The notes: a model not told the origin generated them from the sequence alone. Shown: positions 40,745 to 55,700, counted from the stretch's first letter. The stretch: DNA of 64,000 nt from Phoronis australis (GCA_002633005.1 NMRA01000344.1:72013-136012); one strand, 5' to 3'. Numbers and translations are program-made.

Positions 40745-43700
40745 AATACGTATTACACACGTTTACATTTAAGAACTCTCTGGAACACATTTTGACCAAT
40801 CAAAGTCATAACTCTAGTAGCCGCAATGCCAATTGACATTATTTAACACCAGGGGCCTGTTCCAAGAAACTGACTTAAGTTCAATTTTTACTTAAGTTTA
40901 AAATTTGTCTTAACTTCCAAACTTTGAAACTTCCACGTTAGGCAAGTAAGTCAAAATTAAGATAAAACTTATGTCAAACACTTAAAACAAACTTAAGATA
41001 TCTTTCTTGAATTGGTTTTGAGACAAATTTAACTTTTATTTTAAAATTTACAAAAAATTAAGATTTGTCTTAGCTAAGTCATTTTTGTTGGAACGGGTCC
41101 CAGTTCTCTATAGTTTGGGATAGTGAATATGCATGCCAGGTTACGTGAAAAAGACAGGGAGCGAATACTTCCTTTATTTCTTGTAAAAACCGTCAAGGTC
41201 GAACTCTCCAAAACGTTCAAGCAAAGCGAGCGTAAAATATGTGAAGATTAAGGGCTTCAGTCTGGGTGCCTTCAAACTGAGGTTACTTGGATTTTATGTG
41301 ACAACAGTGCCCTATACTAGGTAATAACATAAACATGCCAAGCATTAGGTGTATGAATGATATAATGAGTTATTTTTGACAACGACGGGCCATAAAAAAC
41401 CTGACATCGCTTATTCAACATGATGTGCAAGCATTGAATTAATTCATAAATGAGGCCAAAGCGGCTGCCAATAACGACGTTAGCCAAAGATTTGTGAACA
41501 GCGCACACGAGCAGTCGTAAAAAGCTACGCTTTGGTTGCGGATTAGTTTAGCATTCGACAATTAAAGAACTTAGATGGCCACGAAATATGTCCACTTTTG
41601 TCCTTACGCGTAGTAAATCTCCCAATCCATCAGACATTTATCTTGAGAGCAATTGCAGGCAGGGGTATCGTCTTCAAATCCCAACTTTTGTCCAATCTCA
41701 TGGGCCACAATTTTGGCAGTCAGTTCTAAATTCTCTGCAATGTCCTGAAATTGTCGGAAGTTTTCGGTACACGAGTAGAGAATCTGGGAAAGTAAAGACG
41801 ATTAAAGAGAAAGGGAAAAACAACGTATTTAATAAATATGTGCCACTTAGAAATTCGCAGATCAAAGAAAACATTTTGCAGACATTCTTCCTCGCTCTCT
41901 GGTGCCCAATTTAAGGGTGTTCGTTTATCGTAACTACCACGTTGTATATCTGTTCTCATGCACGTGCACACGAACAGTTACTTCAATGAAAATGTGGATC
42001 AAAAATGTACTTGTTTTTGATGTTCAGAGAATGTCGACACATTTAAACTTGCATTTCACCCCTGTTTAGTTGACAAAAAAGCGAAATTCGAATTTTGTCG
42101 TGTGCTCACATGATATTGTTCTCATAACATTTGCCACTGTAATTGCATTCCATTTCTTTTAACAAATAAGGTTTCGGTCAATGGGTGCAAGCGCCGTTTT
42201 CGAATGGGCAAATTTAGGACTGGTCAACCGCAAAAGTTCTGCTTGAATCGCTGATGATTTTCATGTTCTTGTCGTTATGGGAAATAGAATTCTATTACTG
42301 TGATTTTTAATAAAGGTCCAACTAAAGAGGCGGTTATGTGTTATATGATTCTAAGCACCTGGAATCCATGCTCTCTGTGAGTAAAAAATGTAGCTCATTT
42401 TCAACAAAGTAACTTTAAAATAAGATCGAAGGATATGATAAAAGAAAGTTCGTTAGACCATGCATGTTCTGTGACGAAAAACAAATATCTCACCGTGAGA
42501 GAGAAAGATATGTACGTTGTTCAGATTCAATGCTTTGAAACCCATAACCCTTGAGATTGAAGTGTAAGGTGCAGAACGTTTGCACTTAACACGATCGCTC
42601 CCACCGAATGATTGAACACGCAAACACTTAACGCGGTGGCTCCCACCAAATGGCTGAATATGCAAACACTGACCATGGTTGCTCCCACCGAATATCTGAA
42701 TAGGCAAATACTTACGACGGTCGCTCACACCCAATGACTGAATACGCAAAACTAATCACGGTGTCTCCCACCGCATGACTGAAAATTCAAAGTTACACTT
42801 ACCACGGTGGCTTACACCTTATGACTAAATAGGATAACACTTACTTTGGTCACTTCCACGGAATGAGTAGGAACGCAAATCGTGCCGAAGTATGAATTTA
42901 ACTTGCTGGTTAAGAAGGTAAACATTTTTCGCCTGAAAACAGTATTAACCATGTTATATACTGAGTATCCTCTGATAATCGATGATGGCCTCTGAATGCC
43001 CTACGCTGAAAACGGATTGTTTTAAAACCTCCTCGACCCACGACCCCTCGGCCCACAGCCCACGACCCCCTGACCAATGACCCACAACCTCCTCGACCCA
43101 GTTTACACAAGCCCGACTCGATCTGAATCGCAGGACCAGTGAGTTAGGCCATGAGCTCGGCTGGCTTTTCCCTGTTTTTTTGCATTTAAGCGAGTCAATT
43201 AGGCAAGCTTGAAAGCAAAGAAACAGAAAAAGCAACGTGACCAAATCAGAACAAAGACCTACAAACGTTACAAATGTCGTTCAAGGTCGTTCTGCTCTCC
43301 AATGAATGTCAGATTCTACGTCTTTTGCGGTGAGTGCGATGAACCGACAAATTGTAATTTCAACAGTAAATACAGTTTGAAAAAACAAACTGTGAAATGG
43401 AGTATATTGTAAACGACCAAATAATAAAAATGTGAAATTATATACATTCACGTTAACGTGCACTTTCCCTAAGTTTAGTCGTAGAACTATTTCCGTGACA
43501 ACGATAGCGCCCTGACAATGCGCTATTTCACATTCACGTTCTCACGGCGCTTTCTGTTATTAGTCACCAGACTTGAGTCACATCAGACTCGCGGTAAAGT
43601 CACTCAGCGACGTAATAAGATTATGAAATATGTAAAAATCGCAAAAAACTCGTTTACCACAGGTGGTGGGTCGAGGAATGTGGGGGTCGAGGGGGTTTTA

Positions 43701-46700
43701 GAACAACCCACTGAAAACTCTACAGCGCGTTGCAGTAGGGTCATCTACATGTACCGTTCGTGATAAAAATTCTTTCAACATTGAAGCATAACATCCGGAA
43801 GTCATGTCTAGCAAGAAACAACTTGAGAGGTACTGGTAAGTGACTTTCTAGAAAGTCATGGTTAAAAAAGATGAGAGATCAAGCAGTTTTCAGTTCAATT
43901 ATAGTAGGCTTTGTGATTTCAAATGGGTGGTTTTTCCTCAACCAATCGATAGTACATAATACTTGCAAATTTAGCGAACTTATTATTTATTAATGCACAC
44001 AATACGAGATCTCCTTTTACTTCAACGTCAGTGTTAAGCTACCACTCCAGTAACACTTAATACAAAGTTTCCTCCTGTACCACCTTTTGGACTTTCCAGA
44101 ACGTGAACAGTATATGGGCTAAAACTAAAACATATTATAGCCGTGCGGAGAATACAAAACAGACTGGAAATTTGCGAAATATTACGTTAATAGTACAGTA
44201 GTGTCGCTCTTGAAAAACGGTCTGATCTGCTTTGTCTGATAAGCCCTAAGTGCTTTCAGTGATTCGAGTTCGTTGTCTGTCATATTAATGCGATCGCCCG
44301 CCGACCATATCTCCACCCCCGTCAAGGCGATAAAGACTCTCAGGTTGCTGAAGGCCTGCATACACAAACACTCAAGTTAGAATTTAAAAGTCTCTTGCAA
44401 TTTCATCCCCAAATGCGGAATAAAATTGTAAGGACCATTCTGATTTAGCGATATCGGTATTTCGTGGATGTGTCAATTTGCAACCGTACATGAAGTGTCC
44501 TCGAAGTGGAACGAGGCGGAAGTGCGGCGTAGACTTTTGGTGCCCATGCCATATTTTTCAAATTTTAGCTCTGGAAACAGTAAATGGTGGGGATCGGCCT
44601 TTCTGCTGTTGAGAGGTTTTGAGAAATCCCAGAGTTTGGCAAGGAGTGCAGATGTCACCGGAAACCGATCAGAATTAGTGATTTATACTGATATTCATAT
44701 TCGGAATGTTTGATTAAAATGTATTGATTAGTTCACTCCAGATTAGTTGAGCATAGCTAGAAAATGCAACGAAGTTATGATAAAGACAATTAAGCATGGC
44801 TCCGCCAGAAGGAGGGTGCTCAAAAAATCTCCTCAGATGCGCAAAATATTACCAAACAGAGCAATTAGTGGCAATTCTTCCACTGTGGATGTGAAAGACG
44901 GAGCCTCAGATGAGAATGGTTTTCACAAAAATGGCAGTCACAGTACCATCTTGGGTCAGATTTCACACAAAAACCCAAAGTTTTCCAGCTATTGACGAGA
45001 TAAAAATTGTAGGTAAATTTCATGTCGATGCGACCTGAAGCACAGGCATGAAATTCGAACAAACGTTGCGATGAGTGAGTCAATAAGACAACAGTCAGCG
45101 GATCAGTAAACCTCGAATATCTTGGGAACAGCTAGTCAGACCCAGAAGAAGATTTCAAAATGGACACAACGCCTGACAGACCAAATTTCATCCAGTTTCG
45201 TCAAGAGATGCCTCTGCCCGGTTGCATGAAACAGTCCCAAATAGGGACTAAACTAAGTTCCCCAAATCTAGTGTGTATTTGTGTACTTGTGAAAACTCTA
45301 ATTGTCCTTTCTTCTGCTGTTTTAGTTTCATTAGTTAGTCAATTTTTGGCTTTGATGAAAAATCGAGAGGGAACTCAACATTGAATTCGCAATGTTGTGT
45401 AAACTATTTAGGGATATTTTCATGTAATATTCCTAACTTAAGGACTTTGTCCGCATTTATTTTCATTGAATTTAGGGCTCAATTTTTAGTTATATTACTA
45501 GAAATTGTCATAAGGAGGTCATAAAAAAGACGAAGTGATAGAAAAATATTACATGTTTGAGTAAACAAAGACACAGATAGACTACAGATTTAGGGAACTT
45601 AGATTACTCCCTATTTGGGACTGTTTCATGCAACCAAGCACAGAGATATGACACAAAAACTTAATCAATTAGCGGGAAGTTATCGGAAAATCTTGACTAT
45701 ATCGAAACTGATAGATTGTAGCGAAGAACAGATGTCACGGGAATTTTGGCGCTTGATGTTGACGATATATATCTACCTTAGACAGTTCAGAGAAATCCTC
45801 CGAGTGATCGCAGGACTATAGCTTCGAGAAACTTAAAATGGCCGCCACAACCCATCGTGAGTCTGATGTCAAACAAAAACCAATAGGCTTCGAGCAATTT
45901 ACAAAGCACGTATTGCGTATAGATATCATGCTGATCGGATAAGTAATGCAACCTGAAGCGTGCGTACGAAAAGCTTGATCACAAAGTAAAATACATGAAG
46001 AAATTTCCGTTCTCCAAGTGCTAAAAGGGTCATACGGGGCGCAACGTGGGTCATGTCCGCTTAAAACTTAGCAGCCGATGTCTTCTTTGTCAAATTTCAT
46101 GACTAGTCATTACAGAACTTGTCAGATACCAAAGCAAGCGCTTAGAAAATGAAAGTCGCCACTAGAGGATTCCACAGTTGTAGAATTTGTCTCCTCAAAA
46201 TTCCCGACAGTTGTACTCTCTTAAATAAACAGAAACACGTGGATAACAAGAACCTTACAAGAGGTCGAAATAAGAGAAACGGCCTTGAGTTCAAAAAAGA
46301 AGACAAAACTGTCACTTGGAAACGCCACAGTGCTCGTAGTCGACCAAAAACTAGTCTGCTGTGCTCTTCTCAGAAGGAGCACGTCTGCCAAACTTCGTAA
46401 TACTTGGCGCACGCCAAGAACACTCAAACAAAGTTTCTGACGAAAAATGCGTTACACACATTCATAAAACAAGAAGGCCAAGATGTTTTTAAATAGATAC
46501 TTGTACTTGAAAAAATTCATGAAGATCTACCTCGTGACAATCGAGGATACAGAGAAAAAACGCAAAAACTAAATTTGCCAAAAAAGAGCAAGAGATTTAG
46601 GAGACACAGAAAATATAGAAGCTAACGCAAAAATTGAAATTTTCCCGTACGGAACAATAGCAGTCGTCGTCCGATCGTGAATTCGACCGTGTGGTTCCAT

Positions 46701-49700
46701 TCGTAATAGGAACATGCTGTGCAGTTTAACAAACATCCACCAGTACTTTCGAAGTAGAGCAGCGGGCGCAGTAAGTCAGTTACCGAACCCAAACGCACGC
46801 TAACCAGACGCCGGACGAACGCCGGACGGACGCAGGAAAGAAGAGATAATCAACCCACATGAATATTGGTGGCTGCATGAGAATGGCCCGTCCGTCACAT
46901 CACAATGCCAAACTTCTCATATCCTGTTCCATGTTTCCATTTGTTTTGTTCATCCTTCCGGCCTGAAAACCTGTTCTTCCCTTCAACATTCATTGCTTCC
47001 CATTGCGTTAACAAGCGGATAAACATTTTCAACAATTTAAAATAAATAAACATCGCATCATTCAGATGTATGTTTTGTCGCCACATTCATGCTTTTTGGG
47101 ATACTTAATACATATTTGTGACTTTGACTTGAAGTTTGGACTCTATTTTGCAAACAGCGGAGGTTACATGATACTACAAGGATCACGGCTCTGTGGAGCG
47201 ACATATACGTGTTTTTACTCACGCCGCCAACAAGGTTAGATATCTCCAGCAGTCTTTGAGTTACGTCATGGCGGTTGCTACCCATGTTTTTATACTGGAA
47301 ATAACGATAAAATATTATTCATTTTTCTCCTAATTGGTATTTAAAGCCACATTTTCTTTTACATCCACCAGTTTAGAACGCATGGCAAGTTTCGAAAGTC
47401 AAAAGTTACCAATAAAGTGTAATCGCTATTTGAGTTAGCGCTATTTTAAAGTATTTTTCAATAGTGGTCGAGGTTTCCGCGGAAATCTCCTTACATACGG
47501 CAGTAGTCGAGGGACTACCCATAATGCGTGAGTCAGCCGTTACTCCTGAGGGGATGCATCACCAATAAATCAAACTAAAAATCACTTGCTATTCAGTTAA
47601 GTTTGAAAACATTTGAAGACGTGTTGACGGAACATGATTTGGGTTTTAGTTTCGATTGAACTAACTTGGGTCAAAATGCATTTTATGAATCCCTTAACTG
47701 AACTGAAGCGACAGACTATCTTGACACCACCACTATGATACGAGTGAAGCTCCCTCGGACAAAGAGACACCAGACTTGGTCAGTGAGCCACAAAACAGTG
47801 TTTTAGCTCAGAGGCATGACGGAAATTTAAATATTATAAAGCCTCTTATGAATTGTACATGAATTCAACTGAATAGCTAAATGGTTGTTTGATAATACGG
47901 AGCAAGTAATTTTATTGAAATGATTTGTAAGACAATTTTAAATTGTATGTTTAACTCACGGGCATGCCTATGACCTACAATCGCGTGGGTTGTTTTAGAG
48001 CTTGAAGACGTTGACCAGACGTAAAGTATTGGTATTTAGGTTCTACACTGAAAAAGACGATTATTAAAGAAGTTGCCTAGCTACAAATAGCAGTTCTTAC
48101 CATTGTGTTGTCAGCTATAAGAAAGAGTTCCACATAGCGATTTTTTCCCTTCGGATTGGCGGGTTCTTTAACTGAACGTCGCAGCTAAAAAAGCGAGATT
48201 CTCTACGTAAAACAACAATTGGAATATTTCTGCACTTTTTTCGTTTTTCAGTATGCAACTTGCAGTTTGACATGCAGGTCAAGTGAAAGTGAAAGTGTGC
48301 AAAAAGTTTGCCGTGCATAGGCGCGTATTTAAGCCCAACCATTTATAATCAGATGTGCGCCTATATCCGAAATTAGGCGTATGCGCCTACTGGTGAACCA
48401 TTAGAAGTAAATCATACTTAAGCGCGATGTCGGAATGTAGGCGCTCCTCATCTATTTTTGTAGATTTTCAGTAATTTGACATGAAGTGAAGAATGTCACA
48501 ATGAGTAGGTTCAGGTGTACTGCAAGTACAGGAACAGGAATTTCGTTTGTAGCTTGATTTCAAAACACGCAGTTTGTTTTTTTTTGCAGAAGTGTGTCGT
48601 GAGACCGCAAGGACTCCAACATTCTGTTGTCTGGTGACGAATTGCCTTATGTCCACCTGTTGACTTCTGTGAAAGAGGAAAGACAGCGCATCCGAAGCCA
48701 CGTCAGAGACATGTTTACGAATTATTTTTTGACATTTTCCGTAGAAGTTTAACTAAGTTCAGATCATCAGATCATTGTCTATATTTTTAGCCGAGTAGAT
48801 TTTGGTTTGTGCTCAATAGAATGTGGTCACCCTTTGACATCGAACTATTCACATAGTTCCAGGCTATATTTTCTCCGCCATATGTTTTGCATGCTGTGTG
48901 AATTCATTTGCTTGGTAATACAGCACAGTGGAAGTTGGGCAACTTCGAGTACTTGTAATAAAGGTGGAATTTTATAAAATCTTGATCGTCAATTTATCCT
49001 AATGCTACAGCCAAAACGAACCTAATAAACCAATACGTCAACTGCCTGTATTTCAACAAATAAGTGACAGCCAACTACGTTTGTTGTTTACAGCGTTGTT
49101 CAATTCCTCTAACATGGAGACGTCTGATATTATCCAACACTAAGCCCTAAATATGTTTCTCGGTGGCCAGTGTGTCTCATTGACGTCCCGATAAGTCTAT
49201 GTGACACGCGTGTAGCCAAGGGCACTTGTACTAGATTACAATGTACACAGAACACATCCGTTAACGTAGCCGGGCTTACCCTGTCGTTAACCTCGCTATG
49301 GATATCATCGCGAAGTCCGCTGCCGATCGGAGTGCCGTCGTTCAAACTGTCAGGTGTTTTACCTCGCGCTGTTCTATAAACATAATGTTCCCCCTTTGAC
49401 AAGTGTGATGGTTCTAGGAAGAAAGTATCGGCACTGTTGATCATCCCTCTGGAAAAGAAAGATGATATATCATAATACACTTGGATTTGGAGATTGTTCT
49501 AAAACCCCTTAACGCCCTCGACCCCCAAACTCCACGAACCCCGCGACCCACGGCAATAGTGAGGGAAGGGCGACACAAACGGGCGGATGTGGCACAAAAT
49601 CAATGACGACTCAGGGAAAGGAAGCGTCTAATTAATGGATGTTGAAAGGGAGGTGCGAAATCATTGACGACCGAGAAGTGGCAACACCGTCATCCGCTTT

Positions 49701-52700
49701 CGATTTCGTTAGGTGACTAGCGGACACAGATCACTGCCATGTTTTGAAAGGTCTATGAGCACATCTGATATTCCCATGTATTCTTGTGGTCGGAGAGTGG
49801 CTAATACGTATGTCATTTCAAAAGAATTTTATCAAAAAGTGGTTCCAAAATATTTCTGGCGCACCAATTAAACTAAGATGAAAAGTATTCCATCTCCAAA
49901 ACCGCGGGAACTGTTAAAAATCATGTAAAATGCCATCTAATTGGAACTGTTTCGTCAATTCTATGAAGCTCATCTGCGTTGAAAGTAAAATTGCAAAATT
50001 CACCAAATACCAAGAAAAGTCATTCACGTCTGTGATATACAGCAATTGCTTACGAAATAAAGCTTTACTATATGGTATACTTAATGATCTAAACTGACCC
50101 TCATTATCATCAGGCGCGTTTAAAATGAAAATTAAAACGTGAATAATTCCTACATTAAACAAATACAGTTTTCATAGTACACGTTATGACCGAAAGAAAA
50201 GCTCGTAGTGATCAAGCTTTGAACACGTGCAGCGGTCCAAGTGAGTTGTATTCTTACGCTGTTCACTTTCCGTAACCTTTTCCATTGGCCAAGAGGCGGA
50301 CAGACGTTCATTCCAATCTATGTCAGACAAATTGCCTTGGACATGAGCAATGATGTCAGAAGCAAGGTACAAGACTTAAGCAAAGTCTGTTCAACCAGTA
50401 ACACGAGCACTGCAGGCTACTTCCGTTGCTTCACTTGATAACACTGTCAAACTTAGGGTTTGAAGAACAGGCGCTATTCGTTTTTATAACAATCAACCAA
50501 AGTGAACGAAACAAAACTTTTAAATTAATTAATCAAACCACTTTCAAAAAGGAAATATTATCCTTCGAGGTAATAAATGGTTAATGTAGACTAACCTCAG
50601 ACCTAGACATGTGCTCAATGCAACGCTTGAGTTGGGTTCATTGCGAACGCGGCCTTGGTAGTAGCAATTGTGAAGGCTCTGGAATAGAGGAAATCCGAGA
50701 AGAAAACAATAGACATTTGTTTTAAGCTAGGCATGACAGTTTTGTGAATGACAAATGGATCTTCGGGAATTGAAATTAACACATGCAGTGCAGTATACAA
50801 GATACAATGATACAGAGCCCACTCATAGATTGCGGCAGACCATTGACAAGAAAAGACTCATTCTTACGAGTTGACCGATTCAAGCAGTGAAGTGTAATTG
50901 TTTGCCGAAATACTGTAATATTTGGCAACAGAATTGGGGCTCCAAGAAGCTCATTTCATTTGCGCAAATGACAGTTTTTTATTATTAATGTTTATTACGA
51001 AAACTTCAGAATACAATGAATTACATAACCCAGAAAGCGCCAAGAGGCATTATATCTGGGTTAAAAATACAAAGAAGTCTATGCACAATTATTATACACG
51101 AATACATAAATTAAAAAACTGATGTTAAGATTACAATGATATATGATTACGAATGTAAACAAATCATTTTCATACACATGTATACAATTCTATCCACTCA
51201 CAAAAAAGATTTAATATTATAAAGAAATTGTGATACTATTTCAAATAAAACCTTATTTTCGTTTGGGTTGAGTTCTTGACATCCATATAGAAAAAATTAA
51301 TTTTGTTGTACAATTGCGGAATTTCAGAATATTTTTGTAAACATTGGGGTATTGTTCGAGTGTCTGGAAAAGCTGTACCCTCTGCTCCTTGCATACGTCA
51401 CAAGCAAAGAAAACATGAGGATATGTCTGGGTGTCTCCACGGGAACACAGAGGCGAAATATTCTTAAAATTATGTCTAAATTTCTCGTTGTATAGGAATA
51501 GACCGCATGTTGATCTGTATAAGGTTATTTCATGGTTGCAAGGAAGTTGGAATGATGTCAATGGGACTGGCAAGTCTTGATTAGTGGTCTGCATTTTAAA
51601 GTTATTTTGAGAGTGACGATTGAAGTGCTTTCTTTTATTTTGGATGGTAAGGAATTCCAGTTGTCAATACAAGTTAATATCGTTAACCTCCTGAAGGCTT
51701 GGCTGAGGGAAGATCGAATAGTGTGCATATTACTTTGCCACAGTCCTGGTCTTGTGTTTGGTCTTTTGTAAGAATCAAAGAGGATTTTGTTTGAATATTT
51801 GTTTATGTTGGTTAAGACTTTGAATGTATACATGGACAGGTAGAGTTTACGACGGGTTGCTAGTTTGCTCCAGTTGAGACTATTTAGAGCCTTGACTGTA
51901 TTGGACCCTTTGTGTGTCCCAGTTATGGCTAAAGCTGCTTGGTGTTGTAGTCTTTCTAATTGAAGAAGTATGCCTGCGTTTGCCGATTGGGAGGTTATGT
52001 CATAGTAATCTAGATGTGGAAGTACAAAAGACTTGAACAGAGTTTCCAGCTGCATGGAGTTGATATGACGAGAGATAATTCTAATTGGATTAATTAATTT
52101 TTGTACTTTTTGAACGAGTTCGCGACAATGAGGAGTAAATGTAAGCTTATGGTCTAGTAGCAAGCCAAGATGTTTGTGCGTGAATTTATTGGGAATAACT
52201 TCCCCATTAAGTGATAATTCCACCATTGGATTTGTTTTGAAATAATGAGTATTATTAGACTTAGAAAATATAATATCAACACTTTTTTCAGGTTTAAATT
52301 TCATCTTCCATTTGTAAGACCAGTCATAGAGTTTGTTCAGGTCAGTTTGCAATTGTAAGGAGTCGTGGGGATGCTCTTTTAAGAATGAGTAGAAAATTGC
52401 AGTGTCATCAGCATATAAGAATGTTTTAGAGTTTATGTGTCTGGAAGATCATTGATGTACAGTAAAAAAGAGTAAGGGGCCTAGTACACTACCCTGTGGC
52501 GCAAATGACGATGCGAACACTTAATTTCTCCGTCGCAATTTGACTGCAACTGGAAATATCATGAATCCAGATGTGGTCTAGCATCTCCGTAAGACGCGCT
52601 GCCGTTCACATTCGTACTTCAAAGTTGAATAATTGTTGGATGCCGTTAACGATAACAGAATCACTGCCATCGGTGAAACGTTAGGAAGGTGCATTCCTTT

Positions 52701-55700
52701 CACTTTATTCGTGTTTGTTCGCAACCACTCGCTTTATCCAGACGTATATTCATTTGATCGTGATAACGTCTGCCAAACGTCGTCCTCAACATAAGTATTG
52801 TCAATGCATGGCCTCCCCTTAAATTCTCCCAGATACCATTTGGCAGTTCGGGGTACGAATTACTGACTAAGCATATGCGCGCACCCAGGGGGCCTGGGGG
52901 GCCGAACGCACAATGCATAGGCCTTGATCAAACCCCGTTTACCGTATTTTTTAAGCAATAAGATCCACAAAACCAAAAATTCGAGATCCCTGCATCCCTA
53001 CATTTTATGGCTGGCTTGTGGCGAAATTCTGGTTGTTCCTGTGCCCTGGCCCCTCCTAATTCAAAATCCTGGATCCACCCTCGTAGATACTACCTTGTTT
53101 GTAACCTTGGTCAAGTTATGGCATCCGGTGTCAAACGGTGTCTTTCGACCAGGTCCCTTCTTAAAATGTCGGAGTCAGCTCTAAGCTCTTGATTCAACAG
53201 TCTTGTGACGGAGCAAAGGAAAAACTTTGGCAAAAGACCGCCGCACTGAATGCAACACGTACTATGACGTTCTCCCTCGAAGTAGCAACAAGGGATTCCG
53301 GCATGAATTCCTTTCAAAACTCAGTTTCAGACTGCTACTGTCAATATGCGTGAGAATTGCTTTGATGTGACAAGAGCATTGAAGAAACTGAAACGGAATA
53401 AATGCAATTTGTGCAAGAGTAGTGAACACTTTTTCAAACCTTAGTGTCTGACCGTTCCACAACAGCTGTTCCATCAGGCAGATAATACTTTTCGACAAAG
53501 TTCCGTGTAAGAAGTTTCCTACAACAAAAGACAAAGTAGTGAATCGGTTGCAGGGCTGGGACTCCGACATTTCACTGAAAACCACCTAGGATGTTTCTAA
53601 GCGATTAGCATCATATTTCTTAGGCTAGGAAAGTCTGAAGGATGACATGAAAATATTCAAATACTCGTAACTAAGCTGTTGTGGTATATTTTGCACAGGC
53701 TTTCTTTTGTAGCTGGTAAAAGGGTGATTCCAGAAAATCTGATTATCCTGGTTATACCTCTTATCGTTATAAAATTTGTCTGCAAACTGATAGATCGTTG
53801 GGAATGGATTCTTTGATTGTAAATATGTAACGTACGTGCCTAAAGCAATGAAGGATTGTTCTAATACCCCCTCGACCCCACAACCCACGGCCTCCTCTAC
53901 CCATCACCCCCTCGCGCCACGACCCCCACTACCCACAATCCGCTTGACCCAGCAGATTGATTATCTTTGCGCTTTTTACGCATTTCATATTACGTCACTG
54001 AAGCCAGAACTTTCCCATGAAACATACCTACACGCGAATCTGCTGTGGCTCAAGTCTGGTGGTTAAAGAAGAAAATGGCGTGAGAACGTGATTTGAAATA
54101 GCGGATTGTGAGCGTGCTATCGTTGTCACGGAAATAGTTCCACGATCGGTTACCAATGGTCCCGTTGTACTGAACTTAGGGAGAGAGTACGCTAAGGTGA
54201 ATTTACATAATTTCACATTTTATATTATTTGCGTCCTGTTGTATACTCGTTTACAATATACTCCATGTAAAGTTACGATACGTAGGCCTATTAGTTAACA
54301 GGGGCTAGTGGGTCGAGTGGTGTGGTGGTCGAGGGGGTCTTGGAACAATCCCAATGTGAACGCCTGATAAGTGTAACCAGTGGGTGAACTGATTAGCGAC
54401 TTTAATTTTAAAAATGCTCGCATGTGACTTTCCAATTTCTAAGATGCCTAGACTTTTCCACCTCTTCAACAAATTACCAGGCAGCGAAGAGCTCTTGCTA
54501 GCAAGGTTGTTGGCGACGCCAGCCTCCACAGTTGAACCTACACACAGTTGAAATTACAGTAGGATGGATAGTTCTTTGATAAGCCAGCATTCGTCAGACT
54601 CACTGTCTACGACTGCCGGCCACAGACACGGACGGATGTTTCACGGCCTCATACTTGTTACTAACAGCTTACTTTTCATTCTTCACTACCGCGAGCCACC
54701 TCCTAAGCATTTCGGACTCTCGAGGAAGTCGAAAAAAGGATGTACCCGCTTTTCTCGCAGCTGCATAGTTCGGACAAGAGGGAACGATGTACCGCAACAT
54801 AGCGGCATTCACTCTGCAAATGAACCACTGACGTCGCTGCGTCGTTTCTCACCTTCCTCACAGGTTAACGCGACACCTCTCGGCAAGGTAAGGTTGACCG
54901 TATGCGAGGCGATGTGGATATAGACCGATTAAGACAGTTATAAAGACTAATCAAATCGGGTGGCATTCTCCTTTTAACTCTATGAAGTAAGCGCACAGTG
55001 GTGGCAAATGGCTACTAATATCTCGTAGTCATTTTGAGAGCATCCTATTTCACCGACTGACACTTCATACAGAAGAACTTACTGATTGAGCTGGAGATCG
55101 ACTATAAGGTTTCGATGAAATGCTTTCAGCTCCACTGACAGGTAAAGTGGGTCACTCTGCAAATATAGTCATAATAAAACAATAGTATATTAAACTTGTA
55201 CGTATATAGCTAACAGTCTTGCATCGGATTTAGCACGAGTAGTAAGGTCCATAAACGGTGCAGCGATCAAAACGATCGATTGTCGAGAATCACTCTCAGG
55301 TTAAGTTAGCAAGTTAGCAGTCTGACAGGTTTACCTCAAATTATCCAAGCCAGCACCACTGCCCCTGTAATATTTATTACTTACCTTATTCACTGAGCTG
55401 AGAGACAACACGTCGATCTGTTTTCCGTCGTGGTAGATTTTTGGCACTGTGACGAAAAAATCGCGGGAAAGGCCCCGAGTAGGCAAATATATTAGTAGTA
55501 GCGCTGTAAATAGACAAAAGAGATGGTCAGTAAATTCCGTCGTTTTGTAATGTGAAACGCACATGTATTGCATTACTGTCAAGTAATATATTATGTATAG
55601 GTTTATGCGTGAAAAGATCAATTTGTCCTGATTAGTTTTTGCCTATAAACCGTGAAACAGGCTGGCTATTTCCAACAGACTGACCATGATAAAATTGATC

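Noticed and set aside
40569..40836. Open frames across the CA/TA microsatellite
   Set aside because: Products of simple repeats.
42040..42130. Minus-strand stretch reading [11 protein letters not shown], considered as the missing protease exon
   Set aside because: The only good donor (GTGAGC) gives the wrong phase, and the alternative frame has a stop.
43281..43463. Minus-strand reading [16 protein letters not shown], resembling part of exon 9
   Set aside because: Similarity is limited to a few residues and it lies inside a MITE.
48468..48701. Minus-strand block after a TTTCACAG acceptor, first taken as the exon between ADAM exons 6 and 7
   Set aside because: Exons 6 and 7 join directly in phase 0 and form RLRR; this block has no ADAM similarity and no good donor.
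50184..50372. Minus-strand stretch reading [19 protein letters not shown], considered as a propeptide exon
   Set aside because: The true propeptide exon with CYYQGRV was found at 50596-50678, with correct phases on both sides.
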